From Chryseobacterium sp. KLBC 52 (lineage in GTDB: Bacteria > Bacteroidota > Bacteroidia > Flavobacteriales > Weeksellaceae): a DNA stretch of 64,000 bases. The stretch is from positions 1 to 64,000 of the forward strand of contig NZ_QDFZ01000002.1 of assembly GCF_003347605.1 (NCBI RefSeq), given 5' to 3'. Numbering within the stretch: position 1 is the first letter of the stretch; every line of letters begins with the position of its first letter. This document shows, piece by piece, positions 17,062-26,482 of this stretch. The notes below the pieces were generated by a model. The model was not told the origin of the DNA. It made no database searches and was given only the letters and a program-made list of their open reading frames with translations. The translations under genes were made by a program, and so were the position numbers.

Positions 17062-18282
17062 TTACCGTTTATTGGCAATCGGTGTTCTGAATTCTCCATA
17101 TCCCATCAACCCATCATAATTTCTTCCAAATGGTGCATAATAAAGAAATGCCTGATAAAGATTTTCTGTCTGCCAGAAATTACCATTTACTTCCCCAAAG
17201 TTCAGGGAACCATTTCCTTCTTTTGTTGCTAAAACATAGTTATAAAACCCTTGTTTCAGGAATATTTTCGCTACATATTGTTTGGCAGATGCATCATACT
17301 GCATCTGATTTTCTTTGCTGGGTTTAAAATTATTAAATCCTCCCAGTACATAAATTTCTTTATCCACAGGATCGGAATCCAGGTAGAAATGTACCCATGA
17401 ATAGTCAGCTTCTCTTTCAGCATCTCTTTCTCTACCCAGATCATTTCTTCTGTAATACCATGCTCCATTCACATCGGGCTGATACTGATAGTTTAAAGGA
17501 AACGCCCATACCGGATGAAGATACGTCTGGTTCACATCATCTTTTATTTCGGTAGCACGCACCATATCTGCGGCCATATTCATATTTTTATTATCGAAAT
17601 AATAAAACTCATTATCTCCCGGAAAAACAAGATTCATCTGCTGGAACAATACCTGATTTCCTAAAACACTGCTCGGTTTAAGATTGGAAATCACCATATT
17701 CGGGTTGTTATTCTGCATCACATTCATCGTGATTGAATTAACATTGGAAGAAATATCTCCTCCTTTCGGAGAAACATTCACTTCCACCCTCTGATTAACG
17801 TTGGGATTTTTTGCATCCGCAAATCTTGAAATATTTAACCCCACAGACGTTACATCTTCTACCAGATAAAATCTCTTTTTGAACAAAGGTTGGTCTGCCG
17901 AATCTTTGTAGACAATCAGCTCATAATTCCCTGAAACTTTCAGCTGGATTTTATCATTCGGAAAAACCAGTTTATAGTGAGTGTAGGCTTGTAGTGTATT
18001 GAAAGAATATTGAAACTGATCCAGAAGAGCATTCATACTTCCGGTAGCAAATTCTGTAAAAAACAGATTATCTTCATTCCAGTTTCTGTCGTAATGTTTG
18101 AAGGTATACCTATAGATCTGGCTGCCGTTGGTAAGATCATCAAAGCCCAGAACCAGCTGTTCACCTATCTTAATTACAGGGGTTTCATCATTGGTCTGAG
18201 GATTGAACAGCTGAACACTTTGGATATTTTGTCCAAAAACCAGTCCGCTCAAAGAAAGTAAGAGTATTCGCAAAGTTTTCAT
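17062..18282 (-). CDS. Type IX secretion system plug protein (DUF5103)
   Basis: A 406-residue periplasmic/outer-membrane-associated protein with signal peptide (LSGLVFGQ). It matches the DUF5103 family, whose Flavobacterium member closes the periplasmic side of the SprA translocon. Seen here are the N-terminal Ig-like part with YRYTFKHYDRNW, the repeated beta segments, and a late glycogen-binding-like fold (YVLGGFNNFKPS). The presence of secreted proteins with T9SS tails nearby fits the system, although no other T9SS component is in the window. It is transcribed divergently from the MBL hydrolase. Confidence 0.85.
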   Translation of the reverse strand: MKTLRILLLSLSGLVFGQNIQSVQLFNPQTNDETPVIKIGEQLVLGFDDLTNGSQIYRYTFKHYDRNWNEDNLFFTEFATGSMNALLDQFQYSFNTLQAYTHYKLVFPNDKIQLKVSGNYELIVYKDSADQPLFKKRFYLVEDVTSVGLNISRFADAKNPNVNQRVEVNVSPKGGDISSNVNSITMNVMQNNNPNMVISNLKPSSVLGNQVLFQQMNLVFPGDNEFYYFDNKNMNMAADMVRATEIKDDVNQTYLHPVWAFPLNYQYQPDVNGAWYYRRNDLGRERDAEREADYSWVHFYLDSDPVDKEIYVLGGFNNFKPSKENQMQYDASAKQYVAKIFLKQGFYNYVLATKEGNGSLNFGEVNGNFWQTENLYQAFLYYAPFGRNYDGLMGYGEFRTPIANKR

Positions 18283-18326
18283 TATGACGAAGATAACGAA
18301 AAATAGCCATTTTCTTAATAATATCG

Positions 18327-18334
18327 TATTTTTG
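18327..18334 (+). promoter_or_regulatory. -7 promoter element of the MBL hydrolase gene (TATTTTTG)
   Basis: TATTTTTG 18 bases before the ATG at 18353; an ATG at 18284 in the same frame is upstream of the promoter and is rejected. Confidence 0.7.
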
Positions 18335-18352
18335 AATAAAAAATATTCAGAT

Positions 18353-18991
18353 ATGCTTCAGATTCAAGGTTTCGTATTCAACTTTGCGAGTGAAAATACT
18401 TATATCCTTTATAACGAAAATAAAAACGCCTGGTTAATTGATCCGGGAAATATGAATGCTCAGGAAACTCAGGCTATTGAAAACTTCATTGCTGAAAAAG
18501 GGCTGAAAATTCAGAAAATTCTATTGACCCACGCTCATATTGATCATGTATTGGGACTTCAGTGGGCTTTTGACAAATTCAATGTTCCTGTGAATATGCA
18601 TCAGGAAGACCAGGAAGTTCTGGATATGCTTCAGGCAAGCGGGATGAGATTCGGAATGCAGATCAATCCAGTAAAAGTGAATGTAGAGTATGTGAAAGAA
18701 GGCGATGAACTTGATCTGGATGGAGAAAAGTTCAAAATATATCATGTTCCGGGACATTCTCCGGGAAGTGTTGTTTATCATAATGACAATCAGAAATTCA
18801 TGATTTCCGGTGACGTTCTTTTTGAAGGAAGTATCGGAAGAACAGATCTGTATAAAGGAAATTATGATCAGCTGATTGAGGGTATTAAATCAAAACTTTT
18901 CATTCTGGATAATGATACTCAGGTTTTCTCAGGGCATGGAAATCCTACATCGATTGGTTTTGAGAAACAGTATAATCCGTTTTTGAAGTAA
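18353..18991 (+). CDS. MBL fold metallo-hydrolase (glyoxalase II-like)
   Basis: A 212-residue metallo-beta-lactamase-fold enzyme. The metal site THAHIDHVLG is near residue 58, followed by HVPGHSPGSVVY and the ISGDVLFEGSIGRTDL segment with its conserved Asp, and a late SGHGNPTSIG. This arrangement is typical of glyoxalase II and related thioester hydrolases; the natural substrate is not certain. Single gene, divergent from the T9SS plug gene. Confidence 0.9.
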   Translation: MLQIQGFVFNFASENTYILYNENKNAWLIDPGNMNAQETQAIENFIAEKGLKIQKILLTHAHIDHVLGLQWAFDKFNVPVNMHQEDQEVLDMLQASGMRFGMQINPVKVNVEYVKEGDELDLDGEKFKIYHVPGHSPGSVVYHNDNQKFMISGDVLFEGSIGRTDLYKGNYDQLIEGIKSKLFILDNDTQVFSGHGNPTSIGFEKQYNPFLK

Positions 18992-19091
18992 AAGAGTCGG
19001 AGGGTTTGAGAGTCATATAAATATCTTGAATCAACCTCAGATCTGATACTTTATATAAAAAGTATTCTTGTTCGATAAAATTTAAACATAA
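18992..19091. other. Spacer after the MBL gene
   Basis: It contains AGAGTCGGAGGGTTTGAGAG (18996-19015), whose reverse complement resembles words in the recQ-fmt spacer (ACTCTCAAACTC at ~3549 and CCGACTCTC at ~3599). No gene seen. Confidence 0.45.
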
Positions 19092-19247
19092 TTAACAGGT
19101 CGCTCCTCCGGAGCTATAATTTTAAAACCAATACGTTCTATTAACAGTTAGCTCCTATTGGAGCTAAATTTGATCCCATCGGGATCTACTGTTAGTAGAA
19201 AAAATAAAATCGCCGTAAAATAAAGCTCCGGAGGAGCGACCTGTTAA
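19092..19247. repeat. 156-bp palindromic element with nested hairpins
   Basis: Perfect 24-bp terminal inverted repeats (19092-19115 and 19224-19247, containing GGTCGCTCCTCCGGAGC) enclose two internal hairpins: TAGCTCC-TATT-GGAGCTA at 19149-19166 and GATCCC-ATC-GGGATC at 19172-19186. These are bracketed by a further TAACAGT/ACTGTTA pair. The whole could fold as a multi-branch structure. No ORF inside. Confidence 0.8.
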
Positions 19248-19316
19248 TTCACCCCGCAAATATTGACATTCTCAATGTATTTATACTTTTTATCGAAACG
19301 TAATAATAAAAAATAC

Positions 19317-19343
19317 AAAACCGCCAGAAATTCTGACGGTTTT
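19317..19343 (-). terminator. Terminator of the TonB-dependent receptor gene
   Basis: Near-perfect palindrome AAAACCG(C/T)CAGAA and its partner, ending in a short T tract on the minus side. Confidence 0.75.
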
Positions 19344-19364
19344 GCTGTTATAAAGAAATAGAGT

Positions 19365-21800
19365 TTAGAAATCCAGGGTGATTGAGGCTCTGGCAGCCGC
19401 TCCCATAATAGGTCTGGCCATGATAATTCCGTCTCCATTAGGTGATCCTGCTCTTGGATCGCCTTCTGTAATCCCAATGGTGTTAAAGATATTGGTACCG
19501 TCAACGGCAAAACGTATTCTCCCTAACTGGTAAGACATTCCCGCTCCAAATTCTGTGAAAGATGGCAACGTCTGTACATTTTTCTCATCCTGGAAACGTT
19601 TTCCATAGTAATTCATACTTACATAGGCTCTCCATGACTTGGTAATATTCACAGCCGGTGAGATATTAAAATAAAACTTCGGCATTCTTCTTACCACATT
19701 TCCTTCAAGTACACTTCCGGCTTCAAGGTTTTTATATTTCGGACTCTGAATGGTTCCATTAAAGGTAACTTCCAAGATATTATTGAATAAGCGGGCGAAA
19801 CCTTCCACTTCAACTCCATAATTTTCTGTATTGGCAAAAGTATTTTCAGACTTTCCATCCGAGAAGATATCTGTAAATGACAGGTTCTTTAATGTAGAAT
19901 AGAATGGAATTACTGCTACATCAAAAGTACGCGAGTAATATTTATATCCTACCTCCAATTGGTTCGTTGTAACTGATTTTAATGGTTTATCAGGAGTCGG
20001 GTTGGAGAAATAATTGTAATAAGCTTCTTCATTCGGAGATCTGAAACCATTGGAGAAACGGGCATACACCGCATTTTCTCTATTGATTTTATAATTCGCA
20101 GCTAATGTAAAAGATACTTTATCCACATTAAAGTTCCAGTAGGTGTATTTGTTTCCTAATACACTCATATTATCATCAGCAGTAGTCGTGTTGAAACCAT
20201 AAGTTCCATCAGTGGTTAAGCCTGAATTATTTAAATTGGCAGTTGTTGTATTGACAAAATTTCCTTTGTAATAATCATGGCTGTAACGAAGCCCTCCATT
20301 TACGCTTAAAGCATCGGTAATGTTATAATCTAAGTTCACATACAGATCATTCAAACTTCCCTGAGTCTGGGTATCTCTCTGTAAGAACGTCATATTGGTT
20401 ACTCCGTTATATGTTTTGGAATATCCAATATCTGAAGGACTTAAAGAAGTATCTACCAGATTCAGTAGTTCGGGTCTGTCTGTTGCTGTAGTCAGAATAT
20501 TACTCCAGTTCCAGTATTGGTGTGATTTCCAGTTGGATTTATAGAAACCTGCGGTAACATTTCCTTTATCAAATTTATAGTTGAATTGTAAATCGTTCAC
20601 AAAATTATTCATCTGCTTGTCGATTGCCCAGAAGCCAAGCTTTTGTACATATTGAGGATCAACAACACCTCCACTGCCTACCAATGAGTACTGATAGTTA
20701 TTTCCGGTAATTCCGTTACTCTTAGCAAAATCGGCTGCCGTCTGCGGTCCGCCGGCCGGGAAAATGCCCGTATAATTCATATTGATATTGGTGTATCTGG
20801 TTTTGTTTAAAACCGTGAAATTATTTCCAAGATCATATTTAAACTCAGCCCCTAATACATCCACTTTCGGGTGGATACCATCTTCAAGATTTCTGTTGAA
20901 AAATCCACCTCCCGCCTGAGGAATATTCAGCTGACTGATGGCTCTGTAGCTGTATGTTCCGTAATTAGGATCAAAGCCCTGGAATCCTTTAAGCTTGTTT
21001 CCATTCTGGATCAAAGGAATGGGAAGGAAGAATGTATTTCTGTCGTCCAGTTTTTTATAATATACTTTTACATAGCCTTTATCAAAAACATATTTCAGAT
21101 TCATTCTGATCTGCCCTCCATTATTGGCTTTGAAACCTGTTTTTCTTATCCCGTCATCTGTTCTGTAAAAACCACCGACATTGAAAAACAATTTATCCTG
21201 AACCAATGCGCCTCCTACATTAACATCAGTACGCATCAATCCATAAGTACTTGTTTCCAGCTTTGCTGTACCTCTGAAATCATTGGTTCCTTCTCTGGTA
21301 ATAAAGTTGATCAACCCTCCGGGAGAATTGGTTGCAAAAATAGAACCTGAACCTCCTCTCAACGCCTCCATACGGTTGACAGAATTGTCTACACGGAAAA
21401 AGTTGTCAGCGTTAGCAAACTGAAGTGCTCCGTCTTCAAAAACCGGAAGGCCATCTTCCTGTACCTGTACAAATTCATAAGCTCCTGCAGAAGGAATTCC
21501 TCTTGCAAAAAGGTTATTTCCTACCTCACCTCCTGAAGTTTCCACCGCAAATCCCGGAACTCTTTGCAATAAAGCAGCCGCACTGATCGGGTTCTGTTTC
21601 TGAATTTCTTTGGAACTAAATGTGGAAATCGCTGTACTGGATTCTATTTTTTTCTTTGGATTTGAGTTTCCTGTTATGACAATCTGATCGATGGAAGAAA
21701 CTTTTGCAGAATCCTGCGGTGTTTCCTGGGCATAAGCATTATTAAAATATAACGTAGCTGTTGCGGCGATTAAAAAGATTGATTTTTTTTTCATAGCCAT
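19365..21800 (-). CDS. TonB-dependent outer membrane receptor
   Basis: An 811-residue receptor. Signal peptide ends YAQ near residue 26. The plug begins SIDQIVITGNS, resembling a TonB box region, and continues RVPGFAVETSGGEVGNN, RGIP and EALRGGSGSIFATNSPGGLINF. A 22-strand barrel follows and the chain ends in SITLDF with the terminal Phe of outer membrane proteins. It lacks the CarboxypepD-like N-terminal domain of SusC proteins and no SusD is present. It starts 17 bases after the trehalase stop, so it is third in a probable operon with the MFS transporter and trehalase; the ligand may be trehalose. The start MAMKKKS at 21800 gives the signal peptide. Confidence 0.88.
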   Translation of the reverse strand: MAMKKKSIFLIAATATLYFNNAYAQETPQDSAKVSSIDQIVITGNSNPKKKIESSTAISTFSSKEIQKQNPISAAALLQRVPGFAVETSGGEVGNNLFARGIPSAGAYEFVQVQEDGLPVFEDGALQFANADNFFRVDNSVNRMEALRGGSGSIFATNSPGGLINFITREGTNDFRGTAKLETSTYGLMRTDVNVGGALVQDKLFFNVGGFYRTDDGIRKTGFKANNGGQIRMNLKYVFDKGYVKVYYKKLDDRNTFFLPIPLIQNGNKLKGFQGFDPNYGTYSYRAISQLNIPQAGGGFFNRNLEDGIHPKVDVLGAEFKYDLGNNFTVLNKTRYTNINMNYTGIFPAGGPQTAADFAKSNGITGNNYQYSLVGSGGVVDPQYVQKLGFWAIDKQMNNFVNDLQFNYKFDKGNVTAGFYKSNWKSHQYWNWSNILTTATDRPELLNLVDTSLSPSDIGYSKTYNGVTNMTFLQRDTQTQGSLNDLYVNLDYNITDALSVNGGLRYSHDYYKGNFVNTTTANLNNSGLTTDGTYGFNTTTADDNMSVLGNKYTYWNFNVDKVSFTLAANYKINRENAVYARFSNGFRSPNEEAYYNYFSNPTPDKPLKSVTTNQLEVGYKYYSRTFDVAVIPFYSTLKNLSFTDIFSDGKSENTFANTENYGVEVEGFARLFNNILEVTFNGTIQSPKYKNLEAGSVLEGNVVRRMPKFYFNISPAVNITKSWRAYVSMNYYGKRFQDEKNVQTLPSFTEFGAGMSYQLGRIRFAVDGTNIFNTIGITEGDPRAGSPNGDGIIMARPIMGAAARASITLDF

Positions 21801-21817
21801 ATTTTTTATTGTTAGTT

Positions 21818-23299
21818 TCAGTTTTGTTGTAATTGTAAATACACTCCATTGGTCCAACCGAATCCGTCCTGATTAGGGTATTCTCCGCCGCCTGCTATTG
21901 TTTCTGTGTCTAATGCATTGTATTTTTCCATCAGTTTCCCGGTGTTTTTGTAGACCCTCTCTACATTGGAACACCAGTTGTTTTTAATTTTTTCTGCCAG
22001 CTCGTCAAAGCCGTAATTTTTCATTGCTCTAAATCCTAACCATTGATAAGGAGCCCATGCATTGGGAAGATCCCACTGCTGGCCTGAGTTTTTGGTTGTC
22101 GTAACAAGCCCTCCCTGGTAAAGAAACTTTTCAGCAACAGCTTTAGCAACTGCCTCAGCCTGCTTCTGATCTGCAATTTCAAGGAATAAAGGGTAAAGAG
22201 CAGCAATATGTTCAGACGGTGTTTTTGTGTTTTTTTTTGTGTGATAATCTTTATAATTGTTAGTATTTCCATCCCAGAAATAGTTATTGATCATCTGTCT
22301 TCGGCTTGCTGCTCTTTCTGAAAAATAATTTTCTTTTTCACTCAGATTTTGAAGTGCTGAAGATTTCGCTAAAGTCTTTTCCAAATGCCACAAAAGGCAG
22401 TTCAGATCAACCTGTGCCAGGTTCAGCGTTTCTATCGTCTGTATATTTTCTCCGTCTGCAAACCATCTGCTGGAAAAATCCCAGCCGGATTCGCAGGCGC
22501 TTCTTATATTTCTGTAAAATTCATCGCCTGAAGCGGTCTCATGATCTTCAATATCGATCAGATAACTTTCGGGGCGTGGTGCATTTTCTGCATCGTAATA
22601 ACGGTTCAGGATATCTCCGTTTATTGTTTTCACTATTCTTTTTACGCTGGAATTGTTTTCAAGCCCTTCTTCGCCATCCATCCAGAAAGCATATTCTTTC
22701 TCCAGTGTTTCGTGGTATTTCGTATAAATCGCCTTGTCTTCTGTCGTTTCAAAAAGAAGGTCCAGCATCAGTGAAAAATAAGGAGGCTGCGATCTGCTCA
22801 GGAAGTGAGTTCTGCTGGCATTCGGAACAAATCCTACATTCTGGATCAGATAAGAACAGTTTTCAATAATATTCTCCATCATTTCTACTCTTCCGGAAAC
22901 CTGCAATCCAAGCATAATAAAATAGCTGTCCCAATAGAAAAATTCATTGAAACGACCTCCGGGAACGATGTAGGGTTTGGGTAATTTTAAAAGGGTACCT
23001 TTTTCTTCATACGCTGTACGGGTCAATTCATCCCATAATTTTTCAATATGCTCTCCAATGGGGAGCTGATCTTCTCTCTGAATAGAAACTCTTGCTCCTA
23101 AAAAGTCAAAATGAGTCATCACAAAATCTTTCAGATCAAAACCTTCCGTATTTTTGGATTGTTCATAATCCTCATTGATCTTTGCAATTGGAAACAGAGG
23201 AACTGCATCCGTCATCATTTTCTGATCTTCAAAAATTTCAGATCTCTGTACCTCATCAAACAGACTTTGAATTTCGTTTATGTAAAGCTGATTACTCAT
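21818..23299 (-). CDS. treF: Trehalase (GH37), cytoplasmic
   Basis: A 493-residue glycoside hydrolase that splits trehalose into two glucoses. Both family signatures are present: PGGRFNEFFYWDSYF near residue 112 and QWDLPNAWAPYQW near 415. No signal peptide, so it should act inside the cell, as fits an adjacent transporter. The length is slightly shorter than E. coli TreF. It is separated from the MFS gene by two bases and from the TonB receptor gene by 17, giving a tight operon. Confidence 0.9.
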   Translation of the reverse strand: MSNQLYINEIQSLFDEVQRSEIFEDQKMMTDAVPLFPIAKINEDYEQSKNTEGFDLKDFVMTHFDFLGARVSIQREDQLPIGEHIEKLWDELTRTAYEEKGTLLKLPKPYIVPGGRFNEFFYWDSYFIMLGLQVSGRVEMMENIIENCSYLIQNVGFVPNASRTHFLSRSQPPYFSLMLDLLFETTEDKAIYTKYHETLEKEYAFWMDGEEGLENNSSVKRIVKTINGDILNRYYDAENAPRPESYLIDIEDHETASGDEFYRNIRSACESGWDFSSRWFADGENIQTIETLNLAQVDLNCLLWHLEKTLAKSSALQNLSEKENYFSERAASRRQMINNYFWDGNTNNYKDYHTKKNTKTPSEHIAALYPLFLEIADQKQAEAVAKAVAEKFLYQGGLVTTTKNSGQQWDLPNAWAPYQWLGFRAMKNYGFDELAEKIKNNWCSNVERVYKNTGKLMEKYNALDTETIAGGGEYPNQDGFGWTNGVYLQLQQN

Positions 23300-23301
23300 T
23301 G

Positions 23302-24531
23302 TTATTTTTTAGGATTAATTTTTAATTTATTCATGAAAACCGCAGAAGTGATCAATAATGAAAGCGGAATCAGGGAAAGATAAAATGCCTGCTGACCGCT
23401 GAATTCCTGAAACACAAAACCGGTAATAATAGAACCTATCGTTCCTCCGATTGCTGAGAACACAACAATAAGCCCTGACATCGCACTGTGCAGATATTTA
23501 GGGATTGATGCCAGAATCACAGAATTGATACTTGGATAAATCGGTGCCAGCAAACCTCCCATCAAAGGAAATAAATAAACGACCAAAGGGGCATTCATCC
23601 AGTTTGTATTTGTATCAATATGAATATTATGAGTCAATGGTAAAACCAACAATAAACTGATAGCAAAACCGACTACACAAAAAGAAACTACATAGATCCA
23701 ACTGAATTTTTTGGAGAAGAATCCCGATAAAAATCTTCCCAACGCAAAAGCTCCTGCCAAAACCGCTCCTGCCTGGATACTCATAGAGGTAGGCACTTTT
23801 AAAATCTCTTTATAAAATGTGGGCGTCCATGTCTGAAAACTCTGCTCTACCAATACAAAAAGGAATGCACACAATAAGAAGCACAACACTTTTTTATAAC
23901 TGAACAAACTTGCACTGTTTCTTAAATCTCCCAATAAATCTGTTTTATCACTTTTAGCTTCCTGCTCATTCAGTTTTGAAAAGAATAAGAATAAAAAAGA
24001 TAGCGTTGAAAGTCCTCCCAATACCCAATACACATTCAGCCATTCTGTAGATTTCGGATTATGATCATCTATATATAAGCTGAATAAAACATTTCCCGCC
24101 AGTACTCCAATCATGAAAAACCCTTCCAGAAATCCCATAAAGCTGGAGTGTTCTTTATCTGTTTCCGTTACCAGCCCGATAGAAGTAAAAACCGATATTT
24201 TGATTAACGCAAATGAAACTCCTACGGTTGCAAATAATAACTTGAATACCCAGAAGGCATTGGTAAACGGCATTACAAAACACATACAGCTTACCAGCAA
24301 TAAAGCAATCAGCATTGATTTTTTGATTCCTATCTTCGGAAGAAATGAAGCCAGAATGAAAGAACATATGGCAATCGGAAGATCTTTGAAGCCTTCCAAA
24401 ACACTGGCCGACGATTTTGAAATCCCAAAATTCTGCTGTACCTGTAGAATGACTGTTCCTACAGAATTTAGAAGAATGGCGAAGACAAAATAGTTTAAAA
24501 ATAAAACGGCCTTGATGTTAAGATTTTTCAT
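23302..24531 (-). CDS. MFS sugar transporter, probable trehalose importer
   Basis: A 409-residue membrane protein with about 12 hydrophobic helices and Major Facilitator features, such as the FAVGVSFALIKIS-like helix and LPKIGIKKSMLIAL loop between helices 2 and 3. The distant relatives are fucose/glucose symporters of the FucP/AraJ type. It is first in a three-gene run with trehalase and a TonB receptor, so import of trehalose across the inner membrane is inferred. A variant -7 word TATCTTAG lies about 20 bases upstream on the minus strand. Confidence 0.82.
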   Translation of the reverse strand: MKNLNIKAVLFLNYFVFAILLNSVGTVILQVQQNFGISKSSASVLEGFKDLPIAICSFILASFLPKIGIKKSMLIALLLVSCMCFVMPFTNAFWVFKLLFATVGVSFALIKISVFTSIGLVTETDKEHSSFMGFLEGFFMIGVLAGNVLFSLYIDDHNPKSTEWLNVYWVLGGLSTLSFLFLFFSKLNEQEAKSDKTDLLGDLRNSASLFSYKKVLCFLLCAFLFVLVEQSFQTWTPTFYKEILKVPTSMSIQAGAVLAGAFALGRFLSGFFSKKFSWIYVVSFCVVGFAISLLLVLPLTHNIHIDTNTNWMNAPLVVYLFPLMGGLLAPIYPSINSVILASIPKYLHSAMSGLIVVFSAIGGTIGSIITGFVFQEFSGQQAFYLSLIPLSLLITSAVFMNKLKINPKK

Positions 24532-24550
24532 TCAGGTGATTTCTTGTCGG

Positions 24551-24558
24551 CTAAGATA
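24551..24558 (-). promoter_or_regulatory. Possible -7 element of the trehalose operon (TATCTTAG)
   Basis: One mismatch to TAnnTTTG, 19 bases before the MFS ATG. The 120-base divergent spacer with the AraC gene should carry both promoters and the AraC site. Confidence 0.45.
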
Positions 24559-24654
24559 GAAGCATTTCTGTTAACGATAATTTAACACAGTAAATCAATA
24601 TTTGAACTATATTAATATATTTAGTATTTTTAGTAATTAAATATGATTAATTAA

Positions 24655-25560
24655 ATGAAAGTTACTTTTGAAAGGGTGATCCCTAATGAAAAGAGTTCAT
24701 TCCGTACCATACACAATAATTCTCCCATTTCAGAATTCAAATGGGAATACCATTATCATCCCGAAATTGAGCTGGTATGTGTGATTTCCGGGAGCGGAAC
24801 CCGCCACGTAGGATACCATAAAAGTAATTATACGAATGGTGATCTGGTGTTAATCGGATCTAATATTCCCCACTCCGGATTTGGACTCAACTCTATAGAT
24901 CCGCATGAAGAAATTGTACTTCAGTTCAAAGAGGAAATCCTCCAGTTTCCAGAGCAGGAAGTAGAATCAAGATCCATCAAAAATCTGTTGGAACGTTCCA
25001 AATATGGGATTCATTTTCATCAAAAAGTAAAAAAAGTAATGCTCCCCAAACTGAAGCTGATCCTGGAATCAGAAGGCTACAAAAGATACTTATTGCTGTT
25101 GGAAATTCTTTTTGAGCTTTCGAAATGTGAGGATTATGATCTTTTAAATAAGGAAATCATGCCTTATACCATTATTTCTAAAAATAAAACCCGTCTTGAG
25201 AATATCTTCACCTATGTAGAGCATAATTACGACAAGGAAATTGATATTGAAGAAGTAGCAAAACTAGCTAATCTCACTCTACCCGCTTTCTGTAATTTCT
25301 TTAAAAAAGCAACTCAGATTACGTTTACAGAATTTGTGAACCGATATAGAATCAATAAAGCATGTCTGCTGATGGCTCAGGACAGGTCTATTTCAGAATG
25401 CAGTTATCAATGTGGTTTTAATAATGTGACGTATTTTAACAGGATGTTTAAAAAATATACGGGGAAAACTCCTTCGGAATTTATCAGGAATTACTCTCAT
25501 AATAAAGTGAATGTGGATCTGAAGGTTGAAAAAGAGGTCAAAGCCAAAGTAAGTTTTTAA
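24655..25560 (+). CDS. AraC family transcriptional regulator
   Basis: A 301-residue regulator. Residues ~20-90 form a cupin-like sugar-sensing domain (WEYHYHPEIELVCVISGSG, GDLVLIGSNIPHSG). Residues ~190-290 are the double helix-turn-helix AraC domain, with ISECSYQCGFNNVTYFNRMF and KYTGKTPSEF. It is divergent from the MFS-trehalase-TonB receptor operon with 123 bases between, so it likely controls that operon in response to the sugar. A TATTTTTA word lies at 24625-24632. Confidence 0.9.
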   Translation: MKVTFERVIPNEKSSFRTIHNNSPISEFKWEYHYHPEIELVCVISGSGTRHVGYHKSNYTNGDLVLIGSNIPHSGFGLNSIDPHEEIVLQFKEEILQFPEQEVESRSIKNLLERSKYGIHFHQKVKKVMLPKLKLILESEGYKRYLLLLEILFELSKCEDYDLLNKEIMPYTIISKNKTRLENIFTYVEHNYDKEIDIEEVAKLANLTLPAFCNFFKKATQITFTEFVNRYRINKACLLMAQDRSISECSYQCGFNNVTYFNRMFKKYTGKTPSEFIRNYSHNKVNVDLKVEKEVKAKVSF

Positions 25561-25617
25561 TAATTTACTCGATTCTTGTCAACAATTCGTGTGGTTATGC
25601 TAAACGTTGTATTGTCC

Positions 25618-25694
25618 ATTCCGTAGGAATCTAGGCTTACTTTTCAGAGGTTTACAATAAAAGAATACAAGCTGTGCTGAGACTCCTACGGAGT
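25618..25694. repeat. Imperfect inverted repeat with ATTCCGTAGGAATCT arm
   Basis: Left arm 25618-25632 and right arm 25680-25694 match in 13 of 15 positions. The word CATTCC(G/A)TAGGAATCT also occurs near 33935, so this is a dispersed repeat. The spacer 25561-25848 holds no gene. Confidence 0.65.
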
Positions 25695-25785
25695 GACAAA
25701 GTGAGTGAAGAAATTTACTAAGAATTAAAAATCTGCGTCATCTGCGAGAGAAAGCCCCAATCTATGAATCAACAAAAAACAAAAA

Positions 25786-25810
25786 AGCCACTCCAAAAGA
25801 GCAGCTCTGT
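25786..25810 (-). terminator. Possible terminator of the thioredoxin-like gene
   Basis: On the minus strand AGCTGCTC-TTTT-GGAGTGGCT, pairing with two G-U steps, then a T run of six. Confidence 0.6.
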
Positions 25811-25848
25811 ATTATTGAGAAAAAACCAGTAACTAAATAAACCAGCAA

Positions 25849-26403
25849 TTATTTCCATTTAATATTGCATCCCATGCTAGGTCTCTGAATTTCTTCCTGA
25901 GGTTCTCCAGCCAAAAGATTTTCAAAAGCAATAATCAGGTCTTCACCAGTTACATCTTTATTATTTCCCGGTCTTGAATCATCCATCTGACCTCTGTATA
26001 CAAGATCAAGCTTATCATCAAAGAAATAAAAATCCGGTGTACAGGCTGCATCATAAGCTTTTGCTACCGCCTGGCTTTCATCAAACAGATAAGGGAAATC
26101 AAATCTTCTTTCAATCTGGAATTCGATCATTTTTTCCGGAGAATCTGCCGGATATTTTTCGATATCATTAGCATTGATGGCGATGAATTCAATTCCGCGC
26201 TCGTTATAATCTTCGTATAGTTCATTGATCTTGTCAATTACATGAAGAACAAACGGACAGTGGTTACACATAAAGATTACCAAAGTACCTTTTTCTCCTT
26301 TCAGTTCTTCCAAAGACTGAAGTTCATTCGTTTTTGACGGGTTAGGAAGTTCAAAAAACGGAGCTTTTGTTCCTAATGCCAACATATTTGAGGGAGTATT
26401 CAT
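25849..26403 (-). CDS. Thioredoxin family protein (AhpC/TSA-like)
   Basis: A 184-residue thioredoxin-fold protein. The redox motif is CNHCPFV near residue 46, preceded by the beta strand GTLVIFM. The sequence CTPDFYFFDDKLDLVYRGQMDDSRPGN is typical of the peroxiredoxin-like cytoplasmic thioredoxin group. It has no signal peptide. Its function is probably disulfide reduction or peroxide handling, but the partner is unknown. Monocistronic, with the exact TATCTTTG promoter 19 bases ahead. Confidence 0.85.
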   Translation of the reverse strand: MNTPSNMLALGTKAPFFELPNPSKTNELQSLEELKGEKGTLVIFMCNHCPFVLHVIDKINELYEDYNERGIEFIAINANDIEKYPADSPEKMIEFQIERRFDFPYLFDESQAVAKAYDAACTPDFYFFDDKLDLVYRGQMDDSRPGNNKDVTGEDLIIAFENLLAGEPQEEIQRPSMGCNIKWK

Positions 26404-26422
26404 ATCCTTACTTCTTTACCGG

Positions 26423-26430
26423 CAAAGATA
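26423..26430 (-). promoter_or_regulatory. -7 promoter element of the thioredoxin-like gene (TATCTTTG)
   Basis: Minus-strand TATCTTTG, 19 bases before the ATG at 26403. Confidence 0.7.
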
Positions 26431-26482
26431 ATTATTTCTTTTGTTAATTAGGAAGAAGACATTTTCATTTTTAATAAAGTAA

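Noticed and set aside
18284..18352. Upstream ATG start for the MBL hydrolase
   Set aside because: The promoter box at 18327 lies downstream of it, and the extra residues do not match the family.
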